Of a stretch of DNA of 64,000 nucleotides, positions 50,529 to 60,197 are shown piece after piece. A program made the position numbers and the translations under genes. The first letter of the stretch is position 1, and the number at the start of each line of letters is the position of its first letter. This DNA is from Acetobacterium malicum subsp. dehalogenans DSM 11527 (GTDB taxonomy: Bacteria > Bacillota > Clostridia > Eubacteriales > Eubacteriaceae). The stretch spans positions 41,547 through 105,546 of the forward strand of contig NZ_KI421451.1 of NCBI RefSeq assembly GCF_000472665.1, in the 5' to 3' direction. The notes beneath the pieces are model-generated. The model was given only the letters and a program-made list of their open reading frames with translations. It was not told the DNA's origin and made no database searches.

Positions 50529-51179
50529 ATGAGAGGTATTGACGAAAATCGATCGCAAAAGATAAAATGGCATGGAAAAATCATAACTATCCAACCACGA
50601 ACCCGGGTATGGCGTTATGTTACCGATAACCGAACCCATTATCACCTTGGCTATAACCTGCTGATCAAAGGTGGAAGTGATGAGGGAAAAACGGAGTTTT
50701 GGGTGGCTATTTCGGAAAAACAGCAACAAAAATCCGGCTTTCAAATTGGCGATACCATCGCAGGCAGTGGCTGGACGAAAAAGTACCCGGAACGGGAATT
50801 TGCCGATTATTACCGAGCCGGTTCCCTGAAAATTATGAATTGTGAGCGTGATTTAAAAGAGACTGTCTCACCCTGGACGGGACCTCTGCCGGACTTGCAA
50901 ATCTACGAAGAACGGGGGGCTCGGATGCTCAGTAAAAGCATCTGGCAGGGAAAGTGTCTGACCTGTTTCTGGGCGGCTATGGCCAATGTTGAAATCCAAT
51001 GGGACTTTGATCGTGATATTAAGAAATATCGCTTTGAAACATATTGCTACGGACCCAAATCCTGTCGGTACTATAAAATGGGCCGGGGCCGATCGGTCCC
51101 TTATAAAAACCGGGGTTCCGCCATCGATGATGGCTACCTGGATGAGCTCTGCACCGAAGGACGGGATTGGGATGATTAG
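50529..51179 (+). CDS. Hypothetical protein, 216 aa
   Basis: A soluble protein with a strand-rich N-terminus (IKWHGKIITIQPRTRVWRYV), GDTIAGSGWTKKYPEREFAD, a CLTCFWAAMANVEI segment and a cysteine pair in CYGPKSC. The beginning resembles an OB-fold, but no family is recognised. GAGGTAAGG precedes ATG. A fragment of a related gene is present at 52058-52110, so this gene was once duplicated locally. Confidence 0.65.
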   Translation: MRGIDENRSQKIKWHGKIITIQPRTRVWRYVTDNRTHYHLGYNLLIKGGSDEGKTEFWVAISEKQQQKSGFQIGDTIAGSGWTKKYPEREFADYYRAGSLKIMNCERDLKETVSPWTGPLPDLQIYEERGARMLSKSIWQGKCLTCFWAAMANVEIQWDFDRDIKKYRFETYCYGPKSCRYYKMGRGRSVPYKNRGSAIDDGYLDELCTEGRDWDD

Positions 51180-51377
51180 AAATCAGAAACCCGTGGTACC
51201 TGACATCAATTTATAAGTTAAAAAAGTCGATAGTTATGTCGACAGTATAGAACCACCGCAATTACGCCATCTTAACATACCGAACAATCTCTGCAATCTT
51301 TTCTTATCATATTGAGGACGTGCTTAACATTAATCGATTAACGCTGCTTATCGCAGTGACGAACAAAGGAGAACACG

Positions 51378-52034
51378 ATGGAAACGATGTCCTGGTCATT
51401 ACCAACCAGTCCGGCGGGCGAGCTACCCGTGATTGTCTCGGAATATCTGCTCAATCCGCTGGGCATTTTTGTCAAGCGGGAAAAACGGATGCCTAAGAAA
51501 GCCGGGTTGACCGCCTTAACCGGCTTTCGGATCGGCTATGCGGCGGTTCCGGGCACTGATTATCGGGCGGCACCGATGGATCGCAATGCCATTCTCTGGC
51601 ATAAAATCACCCGCATCAAGGAAGCCGGGGAAGGCTGCCTGATCGTCTCGGGAAACCGGCAGGATACCATCAATCTCTGCTTTGACCCGGTTAATCGAAC
51701 GGCAGTGCAGGCATTCATAAAAACCATGCGCCAACAGCACCCGACCATCGGGGCGCCGGATGATGTGGCGGCATCCTGGCTGTGCTGGCGGGACGATGAT
51801 GACTGGGGCGATGCCCAACTGTCCCTGGCCGAGATGGTCGCCCAGGAAAACGATACCGAGCGCTTTATTGAGCTGGAAATTTTTGAAGAAACCCGTCTGC
51901 CGGGTGTCCGGGATCATGCCGTTCCGGAAATGCCGGTGACGGCGGAGCGACTGGCATGCTGTTCCCAATGCGGCACAGCTCTCGGGTCGGATGATAACTT
52001 CTGCCCGGAATGTGGCCTGCGCCAGCGGGATTGA
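51378..52034 (+). CDS. Hypothetical protein with C-terminal zinc ribbon
   Basis: A protein of 218 aa. The first 185 residues are unassigned and have a PH-like or strand-rich character (GCLIVSGNRQDTINLCFDP). The C-terminus is a clear zinc ribbon: CSQCG-x9-CPECG. AAAGGAGAAC precedes the ATG. The zinc ribbon suggests interaction with nucleic acid or protein, but the role is unknown. Confidence 0.68.
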   Translation: METMSWSLPTSPAGELPVIVSEYLLNPLGIFVKREKRMPKKAGLTALTGFRIGYAAVPGTDYRAAPMDRNAILWHKITRIKEAGEGCLIVSGNRQDTINLCFDPVNRTAVQAFIKTMRQQHPTIGAPDDVAASWLCWRDDDDWGDAQLSLAEMVAQENDTERFIELEIFEETRLPGVRDHAVPEMPVTAERLACCSQCGTALGSDDNFCPECGLRQRD

Positions 52035-52057
52035 AATCGAATTAAAAAACTTCCATC

Positions 52058-52110
52058 AAGCCCATCAGCCTGGCTAAAACCTGCTGATCAAAGGTTGTCG
52101 TGATGTGGGA
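52058..52110 (+). pseudogene. Remnant of a paralogue of the 50529 gene
   Basis: The stretch containing ACCTGCTGATCAAAGGT and then GTGATG-GGGAAA matches bases 50640-50695 of the gene at 50529 almost base for base. It has no start, no open frame and no other part of the gene. The rest of the 280-base gap has nothing I recognise. Confidence 0.6.
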
Positions 52111-52310
52111 AATCGGGAAAATCTTTGGCCGGTTCTGAGCGCGCCGCCAGCACTTTCATGGCCACCAGTTGTTCGGCTTTGGGTTTAAGGATTTATAGAA
52201 GGAATCTCACGATGAAATGTATTCAATGCCAACAATCCGAGGAATTAATCAGCTAAAATGGTTTCGTGCCCGACACCGATTAAACTTATAGGGAGAAAGC
52301 AGGTATAAAC

Positions 52311-53045
52311 ATGACCTTTATGATACTAATTATATTGATCGGCTTAGCATTTATTCTTTATCCCCGAAAACCAAAAGAGACGACTAAAAAGTCAGAACAA
52401 AAACCAGAGCTCAACAAGCAGTGGGATGAAACTGACTATGCAAAAGCAAGTGGATATAGCCAGAAGGACACGCTAAACAATAAAGGCAATCGCGGTGAAT
52501 ATCTGAGCTTTCAAGAACTAAAAAAACTTGAAGGTGATCATCGGGTTTTGGTCAATCTTTATTTACCAAAAAGTAATGGTGAAACCACAGAAATTGATTT
52601 GTTGCTTTTATCTGAAACGGGGATTTATGTGATTGAGTCAAAGAATTACAGCGGTTGGATTTATGGTGATGAAAAAAATAAATACTGGACACAAGTGCTT
52701 AATTCCAAATCAAAGAAGCAATTTTTCAATCCTATCTGGCAAAATAAAACACATATCAAGGCATTAAAAGAGGTCACGAAAATTCAAGATGATAATTTTT
52801 ATGTTTCATACATCGTATTTGGTGATACGTGCACCTTGAAAATGGTGAATACCACTTCTAAAGATATGAAACTATTGTATTTGTGTGAAGTAGTTAGAGA
52901 ATTAAAATCAGCCACGGCGAACAGGATGAAGGTCATGACAAGCGTTCAAGTGGACGAATTGTACCTTAAGTTACAGGCGTATTCGAGAGCAAATGAAGAA
53001 ACTAAGAATGCCCATATTCAAGCGATTAATAAAAAAGTAAATTAA
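52311..53045 (+). CDS. Membrane-anchored NERD-domain protein
   Basis: A protein of 244 aa. It has one N-terminal transmembrane segment (MTFMILIILIGLAFILYP), a charged linker, then a NERD domain: GNRGEYLSFQELKKL, EIDLLLLSETGIYVIESKNY with the D and ExK-type residues, and SGWIYGDEKNKYW. It is AT-rich. Membrane-tethered NERD proteins are a recognised layout; the substrate is predicted to be DNA. It lies near the AbiE loci at the right end of the defence-like region. Confidence 0.82.
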   Translation: MTFMILIILIGLAFILYPRKPKETTKKSEQKPELNKQWDETDYAKASGYSQKDTLNNKGNRGEYLSFQELKKLEGDHRVLVNLYLPKSNGETTEIDLLLLSETGIYVIESKNYSGWIYGDEKNKYWTQVLNSKSKKQFFNPIWQNKTHIKALKEVTKIQDDNFYVSYIVFGDTCTLKMVNTTSKDMKLLYLCEVVRELKSATANRMKVMTSVQVDELYLKLQAYSRANEETKNAHIQAINKKVN

Positions 53046-53089
53046 TGGATCCAGGTCGGGATAGTCGTATCGTATTTTGAGAGGTTAAA

Positions 53090-53389
53090 TTAAAGATAAC
53101 GAAGGCGTTTATACCCTGCATGAGAAATGAAAAAGGCAGTACGATTGTTAACATTGGTGGTTTTGCCGATGGTCGAATGGCATTTCCCTATTACTCTGTT
53201 GATGTTGCTACGAGAGCTGGGGTATTTTCATTTATTAAAGCAATAAATCGCGAACTGGAAATCGAAGGTCACGCCACCAGAGTGACTTACTTTTGTCCAA
53301 GTCCGGCGGATACCGAGGCCGAAAAGCCATTCCACGTTTTGTGGAAAAAGATCGGCATAACGATTGTACCGGTCGAAAAGGTGGCTTAG
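53090..53389 (+). pseudogene. Short-chain dehydrogenase fragment
   Basis: The 5' end lacks the Rossmann glycine motif. The remaining frame carries AFIPCM...GSTIVNIGGFADGRMAFPYY, the YxxxR(K)-type active-site region, then a NRELEIEG helix and YFCPSPADTEAEKP. This is the C-terminal half of an SDR-type oxidoreductase, and its own C-terminus is also shortened. Without a cofactor site it cannot be an active enzyme. Confidence 0.7.
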
Positions 53390-53431
53390 GAAAAAGATAA
53401 AATATACCTAAGATTGGGATGTGAAAGATTG

Positions 53432-54814
53432 ATGGTAATTAATGATTCTGAAAAGAATAATGAAATTTTTATAGAAAATGAGGACAAGGCGAATCAATAT
53501 GCGGCTAAATGTTTGATCATTGTTGCAGCTATTGTTGGAAGTGTATGGATTTTAAATTCCATCAATTTTTTTATTATTTCAAAAACGCTGATGAACATAG
53601 CCATGCCGACAAGTATAACATTGTTTCTTTTGCCATCGTTGCTGGTTAAAATGATTAGCGGTCAAAAGTGGTACCTGAAATATCTGATCATGGCTTGTAC
53701 CATTATGGGAATGACCATTCTTTCGACAATGATGACGTATCATACGATCCTTGCCTGGATTTGTCCGTTATTGATTTCCTGCCATTATTATTCTAAAAAG
53801 TTTACTGCGTGGACTTTGGCGGGAAGTGTTGTTTTTATGACGATGGCTATTTTTGCCGGACTTTATGTTGGTTTATGGGATTCGAATATGATGGCTGAAA
53901 TGGATGGGGTGAAAGAGCGGATCATTACCGCAAGCATTTTGATTAGAACCTTTAAGTTCTATTATTTGCCGCGAGTATTTACCCTAATCGCATTCGCGCC
54001 AATTTGTTTTACCTTGATGGATCGGACTCGGGCGCTTCTGAATAAACAGAAAAAAGATAATGAAGAAAAAGAACGAATTTCAGCTGAACTGAATGTGGCC
54101 ACGGAAATCCAAACATCAATGCTGCCCAGTATTTTTCCTGACTTCACGAATCGAGCAGAATTTGAAATTTATGCGACGATGAAACCCGCTAAAGAAGTGG
54201 GTGGTGACTTTTATGACTTCTTTTCCATTGATGATGATCATTTGGCAGTCGTGATTGCCGATGTCTCGGGGAAAGGTGTTCCAGCGGCGTTATTTATGGT
54301 AGTTGCTAAAACATTGATTAAAAATCAAGCCCAGGTTGGTCGGACGCCGGTTGAAATTTTTACATTAGTGAATGCCCAGCTTTGTGAAAATAACGAAGTG
54401 GGGATGTTTGTCACCGCTTTTATGGGGGTATACGAAATTTCGACACATCATTTTGTTTGTGTGAATGCCGGACATAATCCGCCATTGTTAAAAAGAGCAG
54501 ATGGCAGCTTTGAATATTTGAAATTGCATACCGGCTTTGTGCTTGGCGGAATGGAAGAGATTAAGTATAAACAACAAGAAATGCAGCTGACAAGTGGCGA
54601 TGAATTATATCTCTATACCGATGGCGTCACCGAAGCAACGAATATCAATGATGAATTGTATGGTGAGGATAGATTGCTTGCTGCACTCAATAATAATAGG
54701 GACTTAAGTACAGATGAGTTGCTTTCAAGTATAAAAAATGACATTGACAGCTTTGTAAATGGAGCCCCCCAATTTGATGATATTACAATGGTCGCCTTTA
54801 AAATTGGAATTTAG
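53432..54814 (+). CDS. Membrane SpoIIE/PP2C-type serine phosphatase
   Basis: A protein of 460 aa. About six transmembrane helices occupy residues 25-215, followed by a short coiled coil and a PP2C-like SpoIIE domain with KEVGGDFYDFF near 255, IADVSGKGVPAALFM, VNAGHNPP and the terminal FDDITMVAFKI. Family members dephosphorylate anti-anti-sigma factors in response to a sensor. No partner genes are adjacent. The start is ATG 53432; an in-frame TTG at 53414 is less supported. Confidence 0.85.
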   Translation: MVINDSEKNNEIFIENEDKANQYAAKCLIIVAAIVGSVWILNSINFFIISKTLMNIAMPTSITLFLLPSLLVKMISGQKWYLKYLIMACTIMGMTILSTMMTYHTILAWICPLLISCHYYSKKFTAWTLAGSVVFMTMAIFAGLYVGLWDSNMMAEMDGVKERIITASILIRTFKFYYLPRVFTLIAFAPICFTLMDRTRALLNKQKKDNEEKERISAELNVATEIQTSMLPSIFPDFTNRAEFEIYATMKPAKEVGGDFYDFFSIDDDHLAVVIADVSGKGVPAALFMVVAKTLIKNQAQVGRTPVEIFTLVNAQLCENNEVGMFVTAFMGVYEISTHHFVCVNAGHNPPLLKRADGSFEYLKLHTGFVLGGMEEIKYKQQEMQLTSGDELYLYTDGVTEATNINDELYGEDRLLAALNNNRDLSTDELLSSIKNDIDSFVNGAPQFDDITMVAFKIGI

Positions 54815-54964
54815 TGATGATGTCAATTTCAATGTATCCATTATTTTCCAGAACCAGCGCAGTAATGGAATAATCTTTCCATGAGTTAAGTCAGATCAGT
54901 AAAATAAAGCGAACCAGTTAATCGTGACTATCAAATATGGGCAAGCAATTGGAGGCTGTCAAGG

Positions 54965-55978
54965 ATGAATATTAATTTTAATGAATACTTTAAAAAACAA
55001 AATAAATTTAGCGGCAATGTATTGGTATCAAAAAATAATGAAATTATCTTTAGTGAATCATATGGCTATTCAAATAAGGAAAAAGGAATAAAAAATACAC
55101 TACAAACAAAATTCATGATTGGCTCAATGACAAAGGCGATAACGGCATTAGGCATTATGCAGTTAGCCGAAAAAGGGATGCTCTCAACCCAACAGCATCT
55201 TGACGACTTTCTTCCTGACTTTTACAGGGGACGTGGAATCACCATTCATCATCTGCTCACGCATACGTCGGGGATCCCTAACTACTTAATGTTAAAAAAA
55301 CAATTAAAATGGGGCGAACGTCATAGCCCCCAAGAAATACTGCAAATTGTAAAAGGTTATCAATTGAAATTCCCGGCTGGTGAAAAATGGTCGTACAGCA
55401 ATACGAATTATCTTATTCTGGGTTTGATCATCGAAATAGTATCGGGTATGAGTTATCACCAATATGTTAAAAATAATCTATTTATTCCGGCTCAAATGAA
55501 TCATTCAGGTTTTATTGATGAAGAACAAAAAAATGTCGCCACTAATTATATTAGCGGTAAAAAAGGGTTCGATATGGACCCATCAATGACCTTTGCCTGT
55601 GGTGATCTTGTCACAACGGTTGGTGATTTTTATTTGCTTGATCGCGCAATCCAGGATGGCAAACTATTCAAAACCCAAAAAGCAAAGGAAATGCAAAAGC
55701 CTCACCATGACGGCAAATATGTGAAATGCGGATATGGATTGTTTGTAAAAAAACATTTTGATGGTATAAGTATCTGCCATGGCGGGTCAATGCCAAATGG
55801 TTACACGTCTCATTTTGAAAAATATTTTGATGACGATATTAGCATTGTTGTATTAAGCAATGATTTAGTAAAATACCAATTCTTATCACTGAGCGGGGCG
55901 GGTGGTACCTATATCAGTAGAGAGATTGCTTCATTAATTTATGGTAAAAAGTTAGGTGCTTTAAAGAAGATATTCTAA
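54965..55978 (+). CDS. Serine hydrolase of the beta-lactamase (class C-like) fold
   Basis: A protein of 337 aa with no signal peptide, so cytoplasmic. The catalytic motifs of the family are S54-x-x-K57 (GSMTKA), YSNTNY near residue 142 and the HGG box near 273 replacing KTG. Such proteins act as esterases, D-amino peptidases or carboxypeptidase-like enzymes; resistance to beta-lactams is not implied. GGAGG precedes the start. It is AT-rich compared with the Moco gene downstream. Confidence 0.85.
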   Translation: MNINFNEYFKKQNKFSGNVLVSKNNEIIFSESYGYSNKEKGIKNTLQTKFMIGSMTKAITALGIMQLAEKGMLSTQQHLDDFLPDFYRGRGITIHHLLTHTSGIPNYLMLKKQLKWGERHSPQEILQIVKGYQLKFPAGEKWSYSNTNYLILGLIIEIVSGMSYHQYVKNNLFIPAQMNHSGFIDEEQKNVATNYISGKKGFDMDPSMTFACGDLVTTVGDFYLLDRAIQDGKLFKTQKAKEMQKPHHDGKYVKCGYGLFVKKHFDGISICHGGSMPNGYTSHFEKYFDDDISIVVLSNDLVKYQFLSLSGAGGTYISREIASLIYGKKLGALKKIF

Positions 55979-56019
55979 AAGATATTATAAAGCGATTATT
56001 AAACAAAGGAGATCTGATT

Positions 56020-56709
56020 ATGCGACGAACAATTATTGTGGTGGTGGCCGTTATCGCAATTGGGATAACGGTTTACCTGGTCAGTACGATGAACTTGTTT
56101 TCAGACAATAACAATGGCGCGCCAGATGGGGTTTCCCAGGCGACGGCCGACCGCTATCAGGAATTGGAAATTCGCGAATATCAGGGGGTCCGGCTTGACC
56201 CGGCCATCGGCCCCCGGGATAATTCAATCTCCGGGATTCAAACGGTCGATCTTGACAGCTATCAGCTCCAGCTAACCGGTCTGGTTGCGAAACCCGGCAG
56301 CTACAGCTATCAACAGGTATTGGAAAAAGAACCGTCGCAACGCCTGATTACCCTGTATTGTGTTGAAGGCTGGCAGGCCACGGTACTCTGGGAAGGGGTG
56401 CGGATCACTGATTTGCTGGCTGATGCTGGGATTAAAGACGAGGCCACCACCGTGATTTTTCACTGTGTCGATGGCTATACCACTTCGCTGCCCCTGGCGA
56501 CCATTAAAGACAAAGATATGTTATTGGCCTATGCGGCGAACGGTGTGGCCCTGCCGGCGTCAATGGGTTATCCGTTTATTGTTGTGGCTGAAGATAAACT
56601 GGGTTATAAGTGGGCCCGCTGGGTCAATGAAATCGAGCTGTCCAGTGATGAAAACTATAAAGGATACTGGGAAAAGCGCGGCTATGAAAACGACGCAAAT
56701 GTGAATTAA
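56020..56709 (+). CDS. Membrane-anchored molybdopterin-dependent oxidoreductase (YedY/SUOX-like)
   Basis: A protein of 229 aa. An uncleaved signal anchor spans residues 4-25, followed by an oxidoreductase molybdopterin-binding domain (PF00174). The molybdenum-ligand cysteine is C114 in TLYCVEGW; VWARWVNEIEL-type ending motifs are present (KWARWVNEIEL). It would act outside the membrane. AAAGGAG precedes ATG. The flavodoxin-ferredoxin gene follows after 47 bases with its own ribosome site, so an electron-transfer pairing is likely. Confidence 0.85.
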   Translation: MRRTIIVVVAVIAIGITVYLVSTMNLFSDNNNGAPDGVSQATADRYQELEIREYQGVRLDPAIGPRDNSISGIQTVDLDSYQLQLTGLVAKPGSYSYQQVLEKEPSQRLITLYCVEGWQATVLWEGVRITDLLADAGIKDEATTVIFHCVDGYTTSLPLATIKDKDMLLAYAANGVALPASMGYPFIVVAEDKLGYKWARWVNEIELSSDENYKGYWEKRGYENDANVN

Positions 56710-56756
56710 AAGACTACCGCCCTGGCCCAAAGTGTGATTATTGACGAGGAGATGCA

Positions 56757-57587
56757 ATGAAATTTTCAACCTTTTATTTTAGTGGCACCGGCAACACCCG
56801 CTGGGCCGCTTCGGAATTCACTAAAATGATTCAGGACCAGGGCCATCAGGCCGAGCTGTATGCCATTGATATCGGAGCCCAGCTCAGCGATGAGCAGATC
56901 CGGACGATTGTGGCTGATGCCGATGCCATTGGCTTTGCCAACCCTATTTATGGTGGCGATATTCCCCCGATTATGCGAACCTTTATCGGCCGCGTGGTGG
57001 GCCTGGTCGGGCCGCTGGCGACGGCCAAAAACGTTTATGTGATCAACACCTATGGCTATGTCAACGCCTTTGGACCCAACGAGACGCAAAAGCTGCTGGC
57101 TGGTTCCGGCCTTACGTTAAGCGCCTATGTTAATATTCAGCTCTGCAATAATGTCACCAGCAGCAAACCGCTGGACCGAGCCAAACTGGCCCAGCGGATG
57201 GTCCGGGGCCGCCAGGAACTGAACCGCCTGGCGGATCGTCTGATCGCCGGTCGCAAACGGATCAGGGGCCACGGTCCGCAACTGCTGATTGGCACGATGA
57301 TCCGCAAAAAAATACCGGAGGCGATTGCCAAATTTTATCAGACCCTCGGTGTCGACCGCGCCATCTGCACCCGCTGCATGGTCTGCGTCAAAAACTGCCC
57401 CACCGGCAGTATCCGGCTGAAGGGCGATAAGTTTGTCTTCTCAGCTGGCTGCACCGCCTGCATGCGCTGTTATAATTTTTGTCCCACCGGTGCCATCACC
57501 ATCGACGGCGTCGTTGCCGATCCCCACACGTTTCCTCGTTATCAGGGGCCGGAGGCATCAGCGCCAGATGACCTGGCTACTAGGTAA
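56757..57587 (+). CDS. EFR1-type flavodoxin-ferredoxin fusion
   Basis: A protein of 276 aa. The N-terminal flavodoxin-like domain begins FYFSGTGNTRWAA (FMN phosphate loop) and has NPIYGGDIPPIM. The C-terminal domain has two 4Fe-4S motifs, CTRCMVCVKNCP and CTACMRCYNFCP, each C-x2-C-x2-C-x3-C. EFR1 family proteins are common in clostridia and methanogens. It probably shuttles low-potential electrons, perhaps to the molybdenum enzyme encoded just upstream. Confidence 0.9.
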   Translation: MKFSTFYFSGTGNTRWAASEFTKMIQDQGHQAELYAIDIGAQLSDEQIRTIVADADAIGFANPIYGGDIPPIMRTFIGRVVGLVGPLATAKNVYVINTYGYVNAFGPNETQKLLAGSGLTLSAYVNIQLCNNVTSSKPLDRAKLAQRMVRGRQELNRLADRLIAGRKRIRGHGPQLLIGTMIRKKIPEAIAKFYQTLGVDRAICTRCMVCVKNCPTGSIRLKGDKFVFSAGCTACMRCYNFCPTGAITIDGVVADPHTFPRYQGPEASAPDDLATR

Positions 57588-57722
57588 GGTGAGGGATGCT
57601 AGTTGGTCGTCAGGGCGATCATCCGGTGCGGCCCCGAAACGATAGAAACCGGCAAACCGGGGTATAAAGTGTCATATCAGAATCATCGGAATCCAAAAGC
57701 TGTTGGAGAAAGAGGAAAAAAT

Positions 57723-59993
57723 ATGAAACAGAATGACCGGAACTTTTTGTGGAAACGCATGGCCAAAAAGAAAAACACCGGGAGCCAGGAAGTGACCATG
57801 GCCCCGAAAGTCAGAAAAGCCTGGCGGAAACGGCTGGGCGAAGCGGATTATCAGGAGATGATGGTGGAGTGTAATTCCGAGGCGATGGCGCTGCTGGTTA
57901 AAACTGCGGGCGGCTGGGTCTATTGTTATAACAACTGGGAGCACGAAAAAATGACCGGCTTCGGCCAGAAAGCGATTCGCAATCAGAGTTTAAAAACGGT
58001 GCTCGGGGAAGCCTATTATCAGGTCTACGAAAAAAACGCCGACTGGTGCCGGGAAAGCGGCGAAACCACTCTTTTTAAGGGCACGGCCAGCTGGAATGGC
58101 GAAATCAGAGAGCGGATGTGTCGCATGACTCCGGTTGAAAACGATGGGCAGGACTTTATCGTGGTGACCGAGTTGAACACTAAAGTGCTTAAGGACTGGA
58201 TGACTAAAAACCATCTGGCCACAACCCGCTTTGACCAGATGTTTCAGACCCACACCGCCACCATGCTGCTGATCGAACCGGAGTCGGGGCGCATTGTCGA
58301 TGCCAACCCGGCAGCCCTGGCCTTTTACGGCTATTCCCTGGAGGAGCTTAAGACCATGACCATTGACCAGATCAACACCCTGTCCCAGGCGGCGGTTCAT
58401 GATCTACGGCAGCAGGCGTTAGCCGGTCGGCAGCAGTATTTTTTGTTTCCCCACCGGCTGAAAAGCGGCGCGATCCGGATGGTCGATGTCCACGCCAGCC
58501 CGCTGGAGCTAGACGGCCAGCAGTATCTTTTTTCGGTCATCACCGATGCCACCGAACGGGAACAGAATGCCGCTGCCCTCTATCGGGAAAAGGAGCTCCA
58601 TAAAACCACCATGGATGCCATCAATGATGGGGTCATTACCACCGATGCCGAGGGTAACATCAGCTACCTCAATCCGGCGGCCGAGCAGGCCAGCGGCTGG
58701 CAGCTTGCGGACGTGCTGGGCAAACCCTTTGATGCGATTTTCCCGATCTGTCATGAATATACCCGGGAGCCCCTGACCGGGCTGCTGGCCGAGGTTCTTG
58801 AAGATGGTCAGGGCCAGGAAATCACGGTGCCCACTGTGCTGCTTAACAAGGAGGGGATGATGATTCCGATTGAAACCAGCCTCGCCCCGATCCGCGCCAA
58901 AAACGGCACCACCAGCGGGGTGGTGATGGTCTTTCGGGATATTACCTTATCCCGGGAAAAGAAACGCCGCATTGAATACTTAAGCTACCACGATGCCCTG
59001 ACCGGCCTTTACAATCGGCGCTTTTATGAGCAGTATTTCAGTCAGAAGGAGATCAAGCTGATCCATCCGATGGCATTTGTGATGGGTGATGTCAACGGCC
59101 TGAAGATGACCAACGACGTTTTTGGTCATGCCATCGGTGATCTGCTACTTGAATCCATTGCCAAAACAATCAAGGTCGGGGCCGGTTCCCGCAATCAGGT
59201 GATCCGCTGGGGCGGTGATGAATTCATGATTGTGATGCCCGGGTCGGATCTGAAGGATGCCGAAAGACTGGTCAAACGGATCAAGGAGAAGCTTACGGAC
59301 ATTTGCATTAACGGCACGATTGAAGCCAGTGTCTCCTTTGGGATGGCGCTGAAAAAGAGCCGGGATGATGAACCCGGGGCGGTCCTTAAAAAAGCCGAGG
59401 AAATGATGTATCAGATCAAGTTGTTAGAAAGCAAAAGCATGCGGGGAACAACCATTAACGCCCTGCTGGCGGCCCTGGATGAAAAAAGGGCCGAAACCAA
59501 GGCTCATACCATGCGGTTGTCTGATCACGTTATGAAGCTGGCGGATCTGTTGGCCCTGAACGTCGAAGCAAAGAACCGCCTGATCCTGCTGACGATGCTG
59601 CATGATATCGGCAAGGTCGGGATTCCCGATCATATTCTCGGCAAGCCCGGGAGCCTCACCGACGAGGAATGGCAGATCATGCAAACCCATTCGGAAATCG
59701 GCTATCGGATCGCCACCAATGTGCCGGAACTCCATGTGGTGACGGAGGAAATCCTCCATCATCATGAAAAATGGGACGGCAGCGGCTATCCCTCGGGGCT
59801 CAGCGGCGAAAAGATCCCACTTAACAGCCGGATTCTGGCCGTCGTCGATGCCTATGACGTAATGACCCATGATCAGGTTTACCAGCCAGCCCGTTCCCAT
59901 GAAGACGCCATCCGGGAATTACGGGAGCAGGCCGGCAGCCAGTTTGACCCGCGGTTGGTGGAGCGCTTTATTAACCAGCTGTCCCATTGGTGA
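57723..59993 (+). CDS. PAS-GGDEF-HD-GYP c-di-GMP protein
   Basis: A cytoplasmic protein of 756 aa. Three PAS-like domains lie at about 45-140, 165-280 and 295-410. GGDEF is intact (IRWGGDEFMIVMP, near residue 497), and HD-GYP has HDIGK near 628 and HHEKWDGSGYP. It can plausibly make and degrade c-di-GMP, regulated by the PAS sensors. The start is ATG 57723, behind GAAAGAGGA; the upstream in-frame extension to 57603 lacks a ribosome site. Confidence 0.9.
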   Translation: MKQNDRNFLWKRMAKKKNTGSQEVTMAPKVRKAWRKRLGEADYQEMMVECNSEAMALLVKTAGGWVYCYNNWEHEKMTGFGQKAIRNQSLKTVLGEAYYQVYEKNADWCRESGETTLFKGTASWNGEIRERMCRMTPVENDGQDFIVVTELNTKVLKDWMTKNHLATTRFDQMFQTHTATMLLIEPESGRIVDANPAALAFYGYSLEELKTMTIDQINTLSQAAVHDLRQQALAGRQQYFLFPHRLKSGAIRMVDVHASPLELDGQQYLFSVITDATEREQNAAALYREKELHKTTMDAINDGVITTDAEGNISYLNPAAEQASGWQLADVLGKPFDAIFPICHEYTREPLTGLLAEVLEDGQGQEITVPTVLLNKEGMMIPIETSLAPIRAKNGTTSGVVMVFRDITLSREKKRRIEYLSYHDALTGLYNRRFYEQYFSQKEIKLIHPMAFVMGDVNGLKMTNDVFGHAIGDLLLESIAKTIKVGAGSRNQVIRWGGDEFMIVMPGSDLKDAERLVKRIKEKLTDICINGTIEASVSFGMALKKSRDDEPGAVLKKAEEMMYQIKLLESKSMRGTTINALLAALDEKRAETKAHTMRLSDHVMKLADLLALNVEAKNRLILLTMLHDIGKVGIPDHILGKPGSLTDEEWQIMQTHSEIGYRIATNVPELHVVTEEILHHHEKWDGSGYPSGLSGEKIPLNSRILAVVDAYDVMTHDQVYQPARSHEDAIRELREQAGSQFDPRLVERFINQLSHW

Positions 59994-60197
59994 GCGACCA
60001 TAATTATTTCAATTGCTGGTCATTCGCTACCGCGGTCAGGGTTCTGCGGTGTAGCTGCCAACCCTGGTCGGTTTGACCGTCGCGGTCGTCGTGCTGAACT
60101 ATCCAGCTTGCGGCGCTTGACTTTTGCAATCACCCTTTATACAATGTATTTATTTAAACCATTATTAAAAACGATGATAAAGAGGTGTCAGCAGGAG

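Noticed and set aside
57570-57720. Possible riboswitch before the PAS-GGDEF-HD-GYP gene (GGCAAACCGGGG tract)
   Set aside because: The string recalls part of a GEMM motif, but the remaining conserved loops and tetraloop-receptor bases are absent.
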